In this document: positions 49,417 to 58,595 of the stretch, piece after piece
Numbering within the stretch: position 1 is the stretch's first letter
How the letters are laid out: each line of letters begins with the position of its first letter
NCBI GenBank assembly: GCA_963639765.1
Contig: CAVHXA010000003.1
Coordinates: forward strand, 56,776 to 120,775
DNA length: 64,000 bases
From: CAVHXA01 sp963639765
GTDB taxonomy: Bacteria; Bacillota; Clostridia; Oscillospirales; Oscillospiraceae
Reading direction: 5' to 3'
Program-made: the position numbers and the translations under genes
Notes under the pieces: generated by a model
Database searches by the model: none
What the model was told of the DNA's origin: nothing
What the model saw: the letters and a program-made list of their open reading frames with translations, nothing else

Positions 49417-51831
49417 TTATCCGCCTGTTGAGGGCTGCTCGTCGTTTTTTCGCTCCAGCGCCACGCTTTGTGCCGTGTGGCGGGTGCAGACCTCGTTGGC
49501 GGGGGTGTCGGCGGCGGATACGGCATAGTATTCGCCATACAGCGGCGTATCCTCCGGTACGGTGTATTCTTCGTCGAGAACCTGCACATCCGCAACGGGA
49601 TAGACGCGGCTGATATCCAGCATCCCGACGTAGGTTACGGTGTTGTTTTCGCTCTGGGCACAGTATTTGCCGGCGACCTTTCCGGTCTGCTTGCAGATGC
49701 CTACGCCGGTGTGTACGTCGCAGGTCTTCACGGGGACGTCGTCGAGATCCAGCTCGGCCTGTACCACGCGGCTGCCGCGGATATCCTGGCTGCACCATTG
49801 CCCGGCCAGCAGCCCGGAGTCCTGACAGACGGAACAGGTAACCACCGTGGAGGGCCTGTCGAAGCTGCGCGTGCTCAGATCGCTGTGCAGGACCGTCATG
49901 ACGCGGCTCCAGAGGTCGGCAGCCGGGTTTACGGATTCGTCTTCCAGAACGATGGCCTCGGGTTCGTCGTAGCCCAGCCAGACGGCGGCGGTATAATAGG
50001 GCGTGTATCCGGCAAACCAGCGGTCATAGCTCGAGGTGGTGGTGCCGGTCTTTCCGGCAACAGGCATGTTTTCGAGTGCGGCATCGGTGCCGGTCCCGCT
50101 CTGCACAACCTCCTGCATCATGTCGGTGAGATACCAGGCCGTGCGCTCGGATACGGCCACATGGCTCTGCTGCGTGTTGTCGAGTACGGTTTTTCCGGCG
50201 GAGTCGGTAACCAGCGTGTAGGTGCGCGCCGTACGGTAGATGCCGTCGTTGGCAATGGCGGCATAGGCCGAGGTAAGAGCCTTGACCGTAACGCCGGTGG
50301 TCAGGCTGCCAAGAGCCATGGGCGCGTAGGCAATGTCGGTGTAGGTGGAGCCGTTGATTTCACGCGCGGCCGTAAGGGAGGTAAGACAGAATTTTTCCTG
50401 CGCAAAGGAAAAACAGGTTTCCGGTGTGAGCTGGTCCACGATTTTTACGGCAACGGTGTTCAGGCTGTGGGCCATGGCATATTGTACGCTTACCAGACCG
50501 CGGTAGGTGTAGTCGTAGTTTCGGGGCCAGGTCCCGGTGTCGGTAAAGGTGAAGGGGGTGTCGTCATAAACCGTGGCAGGGGTAATCAGGCCCTGCTCCA
50601 GCGCGGGCGCATAAACGCTCAGAGGCTTGATGGCCGAGCCGGGAGAGAGATAGCTCTGTGTGGCACGGTTGAAGGTGAGACTGCCGGTTTTTTCACCCAC
50701 ACCGCCGCGCATGGCGATAATGTCGCCGGTGGCGTTGTCGATGATGACCATGGCGGACTGCAGCTGCTGCCAGGTGCCCGTGGCCTGCGGCAGTGCGTCG
50801 AGATCCTCGTAGATTTCGTCCAGCGCCTGCTGCGCGTCTGTGTCGATGGTGGCATAGATGCTGTAGCCGCCCGACAGAACGATCTGGTAGGCGACATCGT
50901 AGCTGTAGCCGGTGGCGGCGGCAAGATCGGCCGTAACGTCCCGGATAACGGTGTCGACAAAATAGGAATATACGGGCAGATCGGTTTGCCCGTCCGACTG
51001 CGTGCTGTCCGTGCCGCGGTGAAAGTCCAGCTCCTGTGCAAGAGCCTGATCGTATTGCTCCGCGGTAATATAGCCCTGATTGAGCATTTCCCTGAGGATG
51101 ATGCGCTGGCGGACGATATTTTCGTCGCGATCGATATAGGGGTCGTAGATCGAGGGGTTGTTGGTGATGCCGATCAGACTGGCACATTCGGCCAGAGTCA
51201 GGTCGGTAACGTCCTTTCCGAAATAGGCCCAGGCGGCCGAGCGCACGCCATAGCAGTCTTCGCCGAGATAGATGGTGTTGAGGTACCACTCCATGATGTC
51301 ATACTTGGAATATTGCTTTTCAAAGACCAGGGCGCGAAAGATCTCGATCAGCTTTCTGCGTACGGTGACCTCGTCGTAGTGGGTTACGTTTTTGATCAGC
51401 TGCTGGGTGATGGTTGATGCGCCGTAGGTGGAGTCGCCGAAGAACATGTTTACGGCAGCCTTGGCCGTGCGCAGCCAGTCCACGCCGTTGTGGTCAAAAA
51501 AACGCTTGTCCTCGATGGCCACGCAGGCAAAGACCAGGTCGGTCGGAATTTCTTCGTATGAGGCCCAGATACGGTTTTCTTCGCTGTAGAGCTTTTGCAG
51601 CTCACGATAGGAATCGGTCTCGTCGTCGTAACAGTAGATGACGGTGGTCTGGTCCAGTGAGAAGCCATCCATGGAAAGCTCGGCCTCTGGGATGAGGTAG
51701 TTTTTCATGTAGACGGCAAAAATGCACAGAAAGATCAGCAGAACCAGAACGCCAATCAGCAGGACGGTCCCCAGAATTCTGAGTATACGATGCCCGGAAC
51801 GCCGGGACTGTACGGGAGACTGGTCGTCCAA
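49417..51831 (-). CDS. Class A penicillin-binding protein (PBP1A family)
   Basis: 804 aa from TTG 51831 with GGAGG nine bases upstream. Short basic cytosolic tail, one membrane helix (ILGTVLLIGVLVLLIFLCIFAVY), glycosyltransferase domain with EDKRFFDHNGVDW and GASTITQQLIKN, then transpeptidase motifs SPGSAIK (SxxK), SLNT (SxN) and AGKTGTTT (KTG). The C-terminal region has paired Cys segments (CSVCQDSGLLAGQWC, CKQTGKVAGKYC) as in other clostridial PBP1A proteins. Polymerises and cross-links peptidoglycan outside the membrane. First gene of the long minus-strand run. Confidence 0.93.
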   Translation of the reverse strand: MDDQSPVQSRRSGHRILRILGTVLLIGVLVLLIFLCIFAVYMKNYLIPEAELSMDGFSLDQTTVIYCYDDETDSYRELQKLYSEENRIWASYEEIPTDLVFACVAIEDKRFFDHNGVDWLRTAKAAVNMFFGDSTYGASTITQQLIKNVTHYDEVTVRRKLIEIFRALVFEKQYSKYDIMEWYLNTIYLGEDCYGVRSAAWAYFGKDVTDLTLAECASLIGITNNPSIYDPYIDRDENIVRQRIILREMLNQGYITAEQYDQALAQELDFHRGTDSTQSDGQTDLPVYSYFVDTVIRDVTADLAAATGYSYDVAYQIVLSGGYSIYATIDTDAQQALDEIYEDLDALPQATGTWQQLQSAMVIIDNATGDIIAMRGGVGEKTGSLTFNRATQSYLSPGSAIKPLSVYAPALEQGLITPATVYDDTPFTFTDTGTWPRNYDYTYRGLVSVQYAMAHSLNTVAVKIVDQLTPETCFSFAQEKFCLTSLTAAREINGSTYTDIAYAPMALGSLTTGVTVKALTSAYAAIANDGIYRTARTYTLVTDSAGKTVLDNTQQSHVAVSERTAWYLTDMMQEVVQSGTGTDAALENMPVAGKTGTTTSSYDRWFAGYTPYYTAAVWLGYDEPEAIVLEDESVNPAADLWSRVMTVLHSDLSTRSFDRPSTVVTCSVCQDSGLLAGQWCSQDIRGSRVVQAELDLDDVPVKTCDVHTGVGICKQTGKVAGKYCAQSENNTVTYVGMLDISRVYPVADVQVLDEEYTVPEDTPLYGEYYAVSAADTPANEVCTRHTAQSVALERKNDEQPSTGG

Positions 51832-51917
51832 GGGGTATCACCTCCCGGAAGCGGATACCGGGGCCGTGCCGCGGCGGATCGAACGAAAGCCGGCCGAACA
51901 CGCCCCATGATAGCCAT

Positions 51918-51926
51918 AGTATAGCA
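51918..51926 (-). promoter_or_regulatory. Extended -10 promoter of the PBP1A gene
   Basis: Minus-strand TGCTATACT, an extended -10 element, without a good -35 at 17 bp. About 85 bases before the start. Confidence 0.5.
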
Positions 51927-51986
51927 CATCGTGTCAACGATGGACCGAATAAATGAAAGATTTTGCCCTGCAGGCCGCGCAGCCTA

Positions 51987-52015
51987 TTGATTTTCGGGCG
52001 CGGGACGCATACAAT
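51987..52015 (+). promoter_or_regulatory. Promoter of the DUF1292 gene (and metG)
   Basis: TTGATT (51987-51992), 17 bp spacer, TACAAT (52010-52015), about 45 bases before ATG 52063. Divergent from the PBP1A promoter. Confidence 0.75.
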
Positions 52016-52062
52016 AACCCCATTATGCGGCTGCGGGGCAGCAGCCGGAACGGAGGAAACAC

Positions 52063-52353
52063 ATGGACAACGAGCTTGATTCCACCTATATCACCATCAC
52101 CGACGAAGACGGCACGGATTTCGAAATGGAACTCCTCGACGAAATCGAAATGGACGGGCAGCTGTATTACGCGCTGGCCAATGCCGATGTAAGCGACGAG
52201 GAAACCGAAGAGATCATCATCCTGAAGGTCAGCGAGGAAGACGGCGAGGAAATGCTGGTCACCCCGGACGACGACGACGAGGCCGAGCGGGCTTTTCAGA
52301 TTTTCATGGACCGCATCTGGGACGACTCCGACGACGAGGACACAGACGAATAA
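52063..52353 (+). CDS. DUF1292 family protein (YrzB-like)
   Basis: 96 aa, very acidic, with CGGAGGAAAC before ATG. YITITDEDGTDFEMELLDEIEMDGQLYYALANAD (in parts) and IIILKVSEEDGEEMLVTPDDDDE are standard for DUF1292. Function unknown; usually found near the alaS-yrrK-yrzB genes, but here it sits ahead of metG by 86 bases. Confidence 0.92.
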   Translation: MDNELDSTYITITDEDGTDFEMELLDEIEMDGQLYYALANADVSDEETEEIIILKVSEEDGEEMLVTPDDDDEAERAFQIFMDRIWDDSDDEDTDE

Positions 52354-52439
52354 TTCCGGCGGGCCGCATGTTCAGTGGCACAGAGCGCAAAACAGCGCCG
52401 CACCCCGCACAGAAGCAAAACGAAACGGAGGAAACAATC

Positions 52440-54434
52440 ATGGGAACCTACTACATCACAACCCCCATCTACTACCCGTCGGACAAGCTGCATATCGGCC
52501 ATGCATACTGCACCGTTGCCACCGACGCATTTGCCCGGTATCACCGAATGCGGGGCGATGATGTGATGTTCCTCACCGGCACCGACGAGCACGGCCAGAA
52601 AATCGAAGACAAGGCCCGTGCTGCCGGAAAAACGCCCAGGCAGTTTGTAGACGAAATCGTAGCCGGGCCCCGCGGCATTCTGGATCTGTGGAAGCTCATG
52701 AACATCTCCAACGACCGGTTTATCCGCACCACCGACGACTATCACGTGGCCGCCGTGCAGCGCATCTTCAAAAAGATGTACGACAAGGGCGACATCTACA
52801 AGGGCAAATACTCCGGCATGTACTGCACCCCCTGCGAGAGCTTCTGGACCGAGAGCCAGCTCAAAGACGGCAAATGCCCCGACTGCGGCGGCGAGGTCCG
52901 CTATGCCGAGGAAGAAGCCTATTTCTTCCGCCTGAGCAAATATGCCGAGCCGGTGCGCAGCCTGCTGCTCAGCGGTACCTTCCTCGAGCCCGCCAGCCGC
53001 GTCAACGAAATGATTCACAACTTCATCGACTGCGAGGGCGGCCTGCAGGATCTGTGCGTAAGCCGCACAACCTTCAGCTGGGGCATTCCGGTAGACTTTG
53101 ACCCCGGACACGTTGTATACGTCTGGGTCGACGCACTCTCCAACTACATCACCGCACTGGGCTACGAAAACAGCGCCCACAACGACTACGACCGCTTCTG
53201 GCCGGCCGACGTGCACATCGTCGGAAAGGAAATCGTACGCTTTCATTCCATCATCTGGCCGGCCATGCTGATGAGTCTCGGGCTTCCCCTGCCCAAAAAG
53301 GTCTATGGACACGGCTGGCTCGTGATGGACGGCGGCAAGATGTCCAAGTCCAGGGGCAACGTAGTAGACCCCTATCTGCTGGCCGAGCGCTACGGCGTGG
53401 ACGCGCTGCGCTTTTTCCTGCTGCGGACCTTCCCCTTCGGCTCCGACGGCAACTTCTCCAACGAGCTTCTGATTTCCACCATCAACACCGACCTTGCCAA
53501 CGACCTGGGCAATCTGGTTTCGCGCACGGTAGCCATGGTCGAGAAATACTTCGGCGGCACACTCCCGGCCGGGCGCGAGTCCGATCCGGCAGACACCGAC
53601 CTTCTGTCCCGCTGCACCGCCCTGCGCGATGTCTATGCGGCACACATGGACGCCTACGCGCCGCAGAAGGCGCTCGACGAGGTCTTTAAGGTCATTTCCC
53701 GTGCCAACAAATACATCGACGAAAACGCTCCGTGGGTACTGGCAAAAGACCCGCAGAAGGCCGACCGTCTGGCTGCAGTCCTGTATAATCTGCTTGAGGC
53801 CATCCGCATCACGGCCGCCCTGCTCGGGCCGATAACTCCCGAATCATCCGTCAGGGCACTCGAACAGATCGGCTGTCCGACCGAGCTGGCGGCATGGGAC
53901 AGGCTCAGCACCTTTGGCGTGCTGCCGGCCGAGGTCCGTGTCTGCAGGGGACCGGCGCTGTTCCCGCGCATCGACATGGCAAAGGAGCTCGACTATCTCA
54001 ATACGCGCGTCGGGCAGACCGGAGCGGCCGAAGCTGCCAAAAAGACCGCGCAGGGCGAGCCTGCCGCACAGCCTGCAGGCGAGCCTGCCGATGAGGCCGC
54101 CATCACCATCGATGATTTCAGCCGTGTTGCCCTCACGGTGGTTCGGGTTCTGTCGTGCGAGAGGGTCGAAAAATCCAAAAAGCTGCTCCGGTTTTTGCTG
54201 GACGACGGCTCCGGTACGCCGCGGCAGATTCTGTCCGGCATTGCCAAATGGTACACGCCCGAGGAGCTGGTCGGAAAAACGCTTGTGGCCTGCACCAATC
54301 TTGCCGCCCGTAAAATGATGGGGCAGGATTCCTGCGGCATGCTGCTCAGCGCCGTACACGAAGAAGCGGGCCGGGAGGTACTCAATCTCATCATGCTCGA
54401 TTCGTCCATTCCGGCCGGCGCGCGGCTGTGCTGA
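52440..54434 (+). CDS. metG: Methionine-tRNA ligase
   Basis: 664 aa with GGAGG before ATG. Class I motifs: PIYYPSDKLHIGHAY and KMSKSRGN (VMDGGKMSKSRGNVVDP). A zinc knuckle with only CTPC and CPDC pairs is present (about residues 127-150). The catalytic core is followed by an anticodon-binding helical domain, a low-complexity Ala/Pro linker (about 535-555), and a C-terminal tRNA-binding (EMAP/Trbp111) domain with VALTVVRVLSCERVEKSKKLLRF and GMLLSAV. Charges tRNA-Met. A terminator follows. Confidence 0.97.
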   Translation: MGTYYITTPIYYPSDKLHIGHAYCTVATDAFARYHRMRGDDVMFLTGTDEHGQKIEDKARAAGKTPRQFVDEIVAGPRGILDLWKLMNISNDRFIRTTDDYHVAAVQRIFKKMYDKGDIYKGKYSGMYCTPCESFWTESQLKDGKCPDCGGEVRYAEEEAYFFRLSKYAEPVRSLLLSGTFLEPASRVNEMIHNFIDCEGGLQDLCVSRTTFSWGIPVDFDPGHVVYVWVDALSNYITALGYENSAHNDYDRFWPADVHIVGKEIVRFHSIIWPAMLMSLGLPLPKKVYGHGWLVMDGGKMSKSRGNVVDPYLLAERYGVDALRFFLLRTFPFGSDGNFSNELLISTINTDLANDLGNLVSRTVAMVEKYFGGTLPAGRESDPADTDLLSRCTALRDVYAAHMDAYAPQKALDEVFKVISRANKYIDENAPWVLAKDPQKADRLAAVLYNLLEAIRITAALLGPITPESSVRALEQIGCPTELAAWDRLSTFGVLPAEVRVCRGPALFPRIDMAKELDYLNTRVGQTGAAEAAKKTAQGEPAAQPAGEPADEAAITIDDFSRVALTVVRVLSCERVEKSKKLLRFLLDDGSGTPRQILSGIAKWYTPEELVGKTLVACTNLAARKMMGQDSCGMLLSAVHEEAGREVLNLIMLDSSIPAGARLC

Positions 54435-54461
54435 AACAGGAAACCGGAATTTCGAAAAGAT

Positions 54462-54494
54462 GCGGCATGACCTCGGTCATGCCGCCCTTTTTTT
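54462..54494 (+). terminator. Terminator after metG
   Basis: Eleven-base stem GCGGCATGACC / GGTCATGCCGC with a tight loop, followed by CCTTTTTTTG. Confidence 0.92.
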
Positions 54495-54526
54495 GAAAAA
54501 GGATTATGTGCGGTCCGTGCAATGTG

Positions 54527-54535
54527 TGGTATACT
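54527..54535 (+). promoter_or_regulatory. Extended -10 promoter candidate of mnmE
   Basis: TGGTATACT without a clear -35 at the right distance. It gives a leader of about 105 bases with no recognised structure. Confidence 0.45.
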
Positions 54536-54648
54536 GTGCTTCGGGCTGCGGCAGACCGGCCTTCCGTGCTCGGGAGCGAGGGCCTTGCGGTCCCCTTTAA
54601 CCGGCTCGACGTGCACCTGAACAATACAGACGAAACGAGGTACAAGAC

Positions 54649-56001
54649 GTGTCCCATGTGATTGCAGCCATATCCACCGCTCCGGTCCCCTCGGGCATCG
54701 GGATTCTGCGTCTTTCGGGCGACGGAGCCATAGACGTGGCACAAAAGGTTTTTTCAAAGTCCCTGAGCGGAATCCCGGACCGTACGCTGGTGCTGGGGCG
54801 TTTGTACGACAGACAGGGCCGCGTGATCGATCAGGTGCTGTGCACCGTGTCGCACGGACCGAACAGCTATACCGGCGAGGATACCGCCGAGCTGCAGTGT
54901 CACGGATCTCCGGCGGTTCTGGCTGCCGGCCTCGAGGCGCTGTATGCCGCCGGAGCCAGACCTGCCCAGCGCGGAGAATTTACAAAACGGGCCTTTTTAA
55001 ACGGGCGCATGGACCTGACGCAGGCTGAGGCCGTGGCGGATCTGATTGATGCCGAAACCGCCGACGAGGCCGCCAATGCTGCCGGGCAGCTTGCCGGGGT
55101 GCTCTCGCAGCGGATTGATGCGGTATACCAGACGCTGACCGATCTTCTGGCACATTTTCACGTGGTGCTGGATTATCCGGACGAGGACCTTGAGCCCTTT
55201 ACGCTCGATGAGATCGATTATGCCCTTGAAGAGAGCAAAACGGCCCTGCAGAATCTGCTGACCGGCTTTGACCGGGGCCGTCTTCTGCGCAGCGGTGTGC
55301 GTGCGGCGCTGCTGGGCCGACCCAACACGGGCAAGTCCAGCCTGCTGAATGCGCTGGCCGGCTACGACCGCGTGATTGTCACGGCTACGGCCGGCACCAC
55401 GCGCGACACGGTCGAAGAAACCGTGCTTGTCGGAGGCGTAAAGCTGCGTCTGCTGGATACGGCGGGCATCCGCGCCACCGAGGACGAAATCGAGGCCATG
55501 GGTGTGGAGCGGGCTCAGAAGGCAGCCGAGACGGCAGATCTCGCAATTTTCGTCTGCGACGGGTCCGAGCCGCTTACGCAGGAGGATCGCCGGGCCATTT
55601 CGGCAGCCGGGACGGCGGCCAGACGGCTTGCCGTGATCAACAAATCCGATCTTCCCACTGTTGTCTCGGCCGGGGATCTGCCGGAGTTCCCGCAGGTTTT
55701 TTCTGTGTCGGCAAAAACCGGAGCCGGTCTGCCGCAGCTCGAGAGTCAGATTGCACAGTGGTTCGGCACAACACAAAGCTGTGACGGCAGTCTCCTCACC
55801 AATGCCCGGCAGGCCGAGGCCGTAAACCGCGCACTGGACCATCTGCGCATGGCGGAGATGGCACTGCAGGACGCTATGACCGCCGACGGAGTTCTCTACG
55901 ACGTAGAGGCCGCAATGCAGGCTCTGGCAGAGCTCACGGGCCGCGCCATGCGTGAGGACATCACAAACCGCATTTTCGAGCGGTTCTGCGTCGGGAAATA
56001 G
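54649..56001 (+). CDS. mnmE: tRNA modification GTPase MnmE
   Basis: 450 aa from GTG 54649, with GAGG eight bases upstream. The N-terminal folate-binding domain (DRTLVLGRLYDRQG, ELQCHGSPAVLAAGLEAL, GEFTKRAFLNGRMDLTQAEAVADLI) leads to a helical domain and the inserted G domain: G1 GRPNTGKSS, G2 TAGTTRDT, G3 DTAG, G4 NKSD. The C-terminus ends IFERFCVGK with the catalytic Cys of the CxGK motif. With MnmG it makes cmnm5 at U34. MnmG is not adjacent. Convergent with gshF, six bases apart. Confidence 0.97.
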   Translation: MSHVIAAISTAPVPSGIGILRLSGDGAIDVAQKVFSKSLSGIPDRTLVLGRLYDRQGRVIDQVLCTVSHGPNSYTGEDTAELQCHGSPAVLAAGLEALYAAGARPAQRGEFTKRAFLNGRMDLTQAEAVADLIDAETADEAANAAGQLAGVLSQRIDAVYQTLTDLLAHFHVVLDYPDEDLEPFTLDEIDYALEESKTALQNLLTGFDRGRLLRSGVRAALLGRPNTGKSSLLNALAGYDRVIVTATAGTTRDTVEETVLVGGVKLRLLDTAGIRATEDEIEAMGVERAQKAAETADLAIFVCDGSEPLTQEDRRAISAAGTAARRLAVINKSDLPTVVSAGDLPEFPQVFSVSAKTGAGLPQLESQIAQWFGTTQSCDGSLLTNARQAEAVNRALDHLRMAEMALQDAMTADGVLYDVEAAMQALAELTGRAMREDITNRIFERFCVGK

Positions 56002-56007
56002 CGGCCT

Positions 56008-58308
56008 TTACAGGTCGAAAAGATACCGGACCACCGTTTCACCGATGGGGCGGCCCACGCCCTCGGCCGGATAGCAGTGAATGAGAATCGAGGGGTTGAA
56101 GGTTACTCCGGATACGGTCCACAGCCCGTCGCGCGCAGGCTCGGCAATATCCGCGGCAATCACATCCACACCGCAGAACACGGCGCCCAGGGCTCTGGCA
56201 GCCTGCAGCGCGGCCCGGCGATAGTCCGGATGAACCACGTCTGTGCAGTCGATAAAATCACCGCCGGTAGCCGCGTTTGCCACACGCCCCAGCGCCACCG
56301 TCTCACCGGCTGCGGGAACGGTATGAAAGCTCATGCCGTGGGTTTTCAGGTGCAGCTCCTCCTCGGCGCCCATGCCGATAAAGGTCAGGGGCCGGGACTC
56401 ATCTACGCGCGGATCCTTTCTTTTTTCGAGAATCAGCTGGCGGATGGTCCGCTCACCGTCTCCGGTTACACTGGCCGGAATGCGCTTGCTCACGGCCTGC
56501 ACCTCGCCGCCGATCACCAGAAAACGAAAGTTCTGCCCCGGAAAGAATTCTTCTGCCAGCACCTCGCTGCCCTGCTCAAAGGCGCACGAAACCGCCTGCT
56601 CATATGCCTCGCGGGTGGGTGCGGACGGGAAAACGGTCGTGCCCCGCCGCGGAGAGGAAAAGTTGCACTTTACCACAACTCCGCGGTCTTTTATGCGGTC
56701 ATAGTGACGAAGGGCCGCGTTCCGGTCCGAAAACAGCGTGCTGTGCGGTGTGGGCAGTCCGCTGTCGCGCAGCAGCTGCCTGGTCAGAAACCGGTTGCGC
56801 ATGAGCAGAATCGAGGCACAGTTGTCACGGCTGGTTTTTGTGGCCTGCTTGACATATTCCGTGCGACCGTTTTTCGTGAGGCGCAGAAAATTATCCTTGC
56901 GGTCGAGCACCTCGTATTTAACGCCCAGCTTCAGACAGGCCTTGATCACGGCCTGCGTGCTCAGCTCCAGATCGGTAAAGCCCCTGAGCTGATAGTATTT
57001 TTCGTTGCTGCGCGCCAGAGCCTGCCTTGCGCAGCGGAGGCCAAAGGGGATATAGCCCTCGGAGCGGATGGCCTGATAGACCCGATGGCTGTACAGCTGC
57101 TCGGGGTCTGCGGCCCGGCGGCGCGCCTCCAGCAGGCAGCCGACGGCCTCGGGCATGCGGATGCGGTCAAAATAGGCCAGCATGTCGTCAAACAGGTCCA
57201 GCGCGGCCCGGCGCAGCGTCGGACTGCGGCCCTGCCACTGCAGCTGTACGCTGTCGGGGTCATAGGCAGCACCCTTCAGATGGTTCGCAAAAGCCGTATC
57301 CTGCAGCTCCGGCGTATAGGCAAAGTCATCCAGCGTGGCCAGATAAAACAGAAAATACTCCATCAGCTCCATGTCTTTTCTCGACATGCCGTTTTTGTCC
57401 AGCGGGTTGAGATCAAACATTCTCAGCTCAAGATGGCTCACGCCTCCGTCCCGCAGACCCTGCATGCTGTATTTCCCCGCGGGCTTCAGCCGCACGCTCG
57501 AATAGAATTCCGCAGCCGAATACAGCTGCCCGTCGGCCACAAGCTCCTCGATGGAGCGGATATAGGTCTCAAGGCTGGTATAGTCCGGATGAACGGGTGT
57601 TTTGTTCCAGTAACCATAGGGGCTGTTGCGCATGGAGGCATAGCCCAGAAAGCGGCCGCCGCCCACGTCCTGTCCCGCGTCAAGGAACGACTCGTGAAAG
57701 ATGGGGCTTGCCGCGGTCATGTATACCGGAAACCAGCTGTAGATGCAGCAGTTCTTTGCCATGCGCAGATAGATCTCGTCCTTTAAAAAGCGGACATCGT
57801 CCGTTCGGCCAAGAATTTCGTGCAGGCGGCGGATCAGGGCATCCTGAAACGAAAAGTTATAATGAATCCCCGAGTAGAGCATGAGCTTTTTGCCGTATTT
57901 CCCGGCCAGATACTCCCGATAGCGCTGCGAATCGGCGTGGGCCTCGTCAAAGCGGGCTATGGGGATGTCTGCCTCGTTTCCGAAAAGGGGCGGGCAGCTG
58001 ATGGGCCAGAGATATTCCGGCTCTGCGTATTCGTTGGCGATCGTCGTGGTAACGATATCGTGCAGGTTCTCCATCTGATCATAGACCAGATCCGGATTGT
58101 TGCACACCTCGGTGTTGATTTCAATCTGGGATTCGGAATAGTCGGTAATGATAAAGGGATGCTCGGATTTGTTTCCGAACGGATGCGGTGTGTATACCAT
58201 CCGCCCCTCGCCGTCTACGCGGATGTTTTCCTTCTCAAGGCCGATAGAGCTGCCGAGCAGAAGGTCCCGGACCTCCGGAAGCGCATAAAGACTGCTTGTC
58301 TGAAACAT
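56008..58308 (-). CDS. gshF: Bifunctional glutamate-cysteine ligase/glutathione synthetase
   Basis: 766 aa from ATG 58308, with GGAGGGG five bases upstream. The N-terminal gamma-glutamylcysteine ligase (about 1-470) has GLEKENIRVDGEGRMVYTPHP, TDYSESQIEINTEV, and LMLYSGIHYNFSF. The C-terminal ATP-grasp domain (about 490-766) has VVVKCNFSSPRRGTTVF, VLAEEFFPGQNFRFLVIGGEVQAV, and FCGVDVIAADI. Length and fusion match GshF of Gram-positive anaerobes and Pasteurella. It makes glutathione from Glu, Cys and Gly in one protein, which fits with the cysteine synthesis operon at 60.6-62.8 kb. Confidence 0.94.
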   Translation of the reverse strand: MFQTSSLYALPEVRDLLLGSSIGLEKENIRVDGEGRMVYTPHPFGNKSEHPFIITDYSESQIEINTEVCNNPDLVYDQMENLHDIVTTTIANEYAEPEYLWPISCPPLFGNEADIPIARFDEAHADSQRYREYLAGKYGKKLMLYSGIHYNFSFQDALIRRLHEILGRTDDVRFLKDEIYLRMAKNCCIYSWFPVYMTAASPIFHESFLDAGQDVGGGRFLGYASMRNSPYGYWNKTPVHPDYTSLETYIRSIEELVADGQLYSAAEFYSSVRLKPAGKYSMQGLRDGGVSHLELRMFDLNPLDKNGMSRKDMELMEYFLFYLATLDDFAYTPELQDTAFANHLKGAAYDPDSVQLQWQGRSPTLRRAALDLFDDMLAYFDRIRMPEAVGCLLEARRRAADPEQLYSHRVYQAIRSEGYIPFGLRCARQALARSNEKYYQLRGFTDLELSTQAVIKACLKLGVKYEVLDRKDNFLRLTKNGRTEYVKQATKTSRDNCASILLMRNRFLTRQLLRDSGLPTPHSTLFSDRNAALRHYDRIKDRGVVVKCNFSSPRRGTTVFPSAPTREAYEQAVSCAFEQGSEVLAEEFFPGQNFRFLVIGGEVQAVSKRIPASVTGDGERTIRQLILEKRKDPRVDESRPLTFIGMGAEEELHLKTHGMSFHTVPAAGETVALGRVANAATGGDFIDCTDVVHPDYRRAALQAARALGAVFCGVDVIAADIAEPARDGLWTVSGVTFNPSILIHCYPAEGVGRPIGETVVRYLFDL

Positions 58309-58464
58309 GGGAACCCCTCCTTTATACTGATATACTGAAGGCATGGCGGCACAGCACAATCCGACAGGCGGATCCGTCGGGGAAGTTCGCGCCGCAGGTC
58401 TGCTGAAAAAACGCGGGAAGGCTTTTGCGTGTTTCAGGGCGGCACCGCATCATACTGTCAAGAA

Positions 58465-58588
58465 GCTCCCCCGCTGACAGACGGGGGAGCAGATCTTTTT
58501 GTTGCCGGAATCGAACGGACCGTTCGGGAGTCAGACCGCAGGGCGGTCTGTCAGACTGTCCGCGCGGACCTGCACCCCCGGATAAGGG
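58465..58588. repeat. Cluster of four palindromes downstream of the foldase gene
   Basis: Stems: GCTCCCCC/GGGGGAGC (58465-58490, with CTTTTT following on plus), CGAACGG/CCGTTCG (58512-58526), CAGACCGC/GCGGTCTG (58532-58550), CCCCC/GGGGG (58573-58588). The last lies just after the foldase stop on the minus strand. One or more may end that transcript. The rest of the 58309-58595 gap shows a GGCGGCACCGCATCAT string (58439-58454), loosely like the repeat at 30048. Confidence 0.55.
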
Positions 58589-58595
58589 GGCCCTG

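Noticed and set aside
47573..51417. Two plus-strand open frames of about 650 codons opposite ecfA1/methyltransferase and PBP1A
   Set aside because: Both mirror strongly supported minus-strand genes and contain no motifs.
51953..52192. Small plus-strand frame beginning MKDFALQ before the DUF1292 gene
   Set aside because: It overlaps the DUF1292 promoter and gene in another frame and has no ribosome site.
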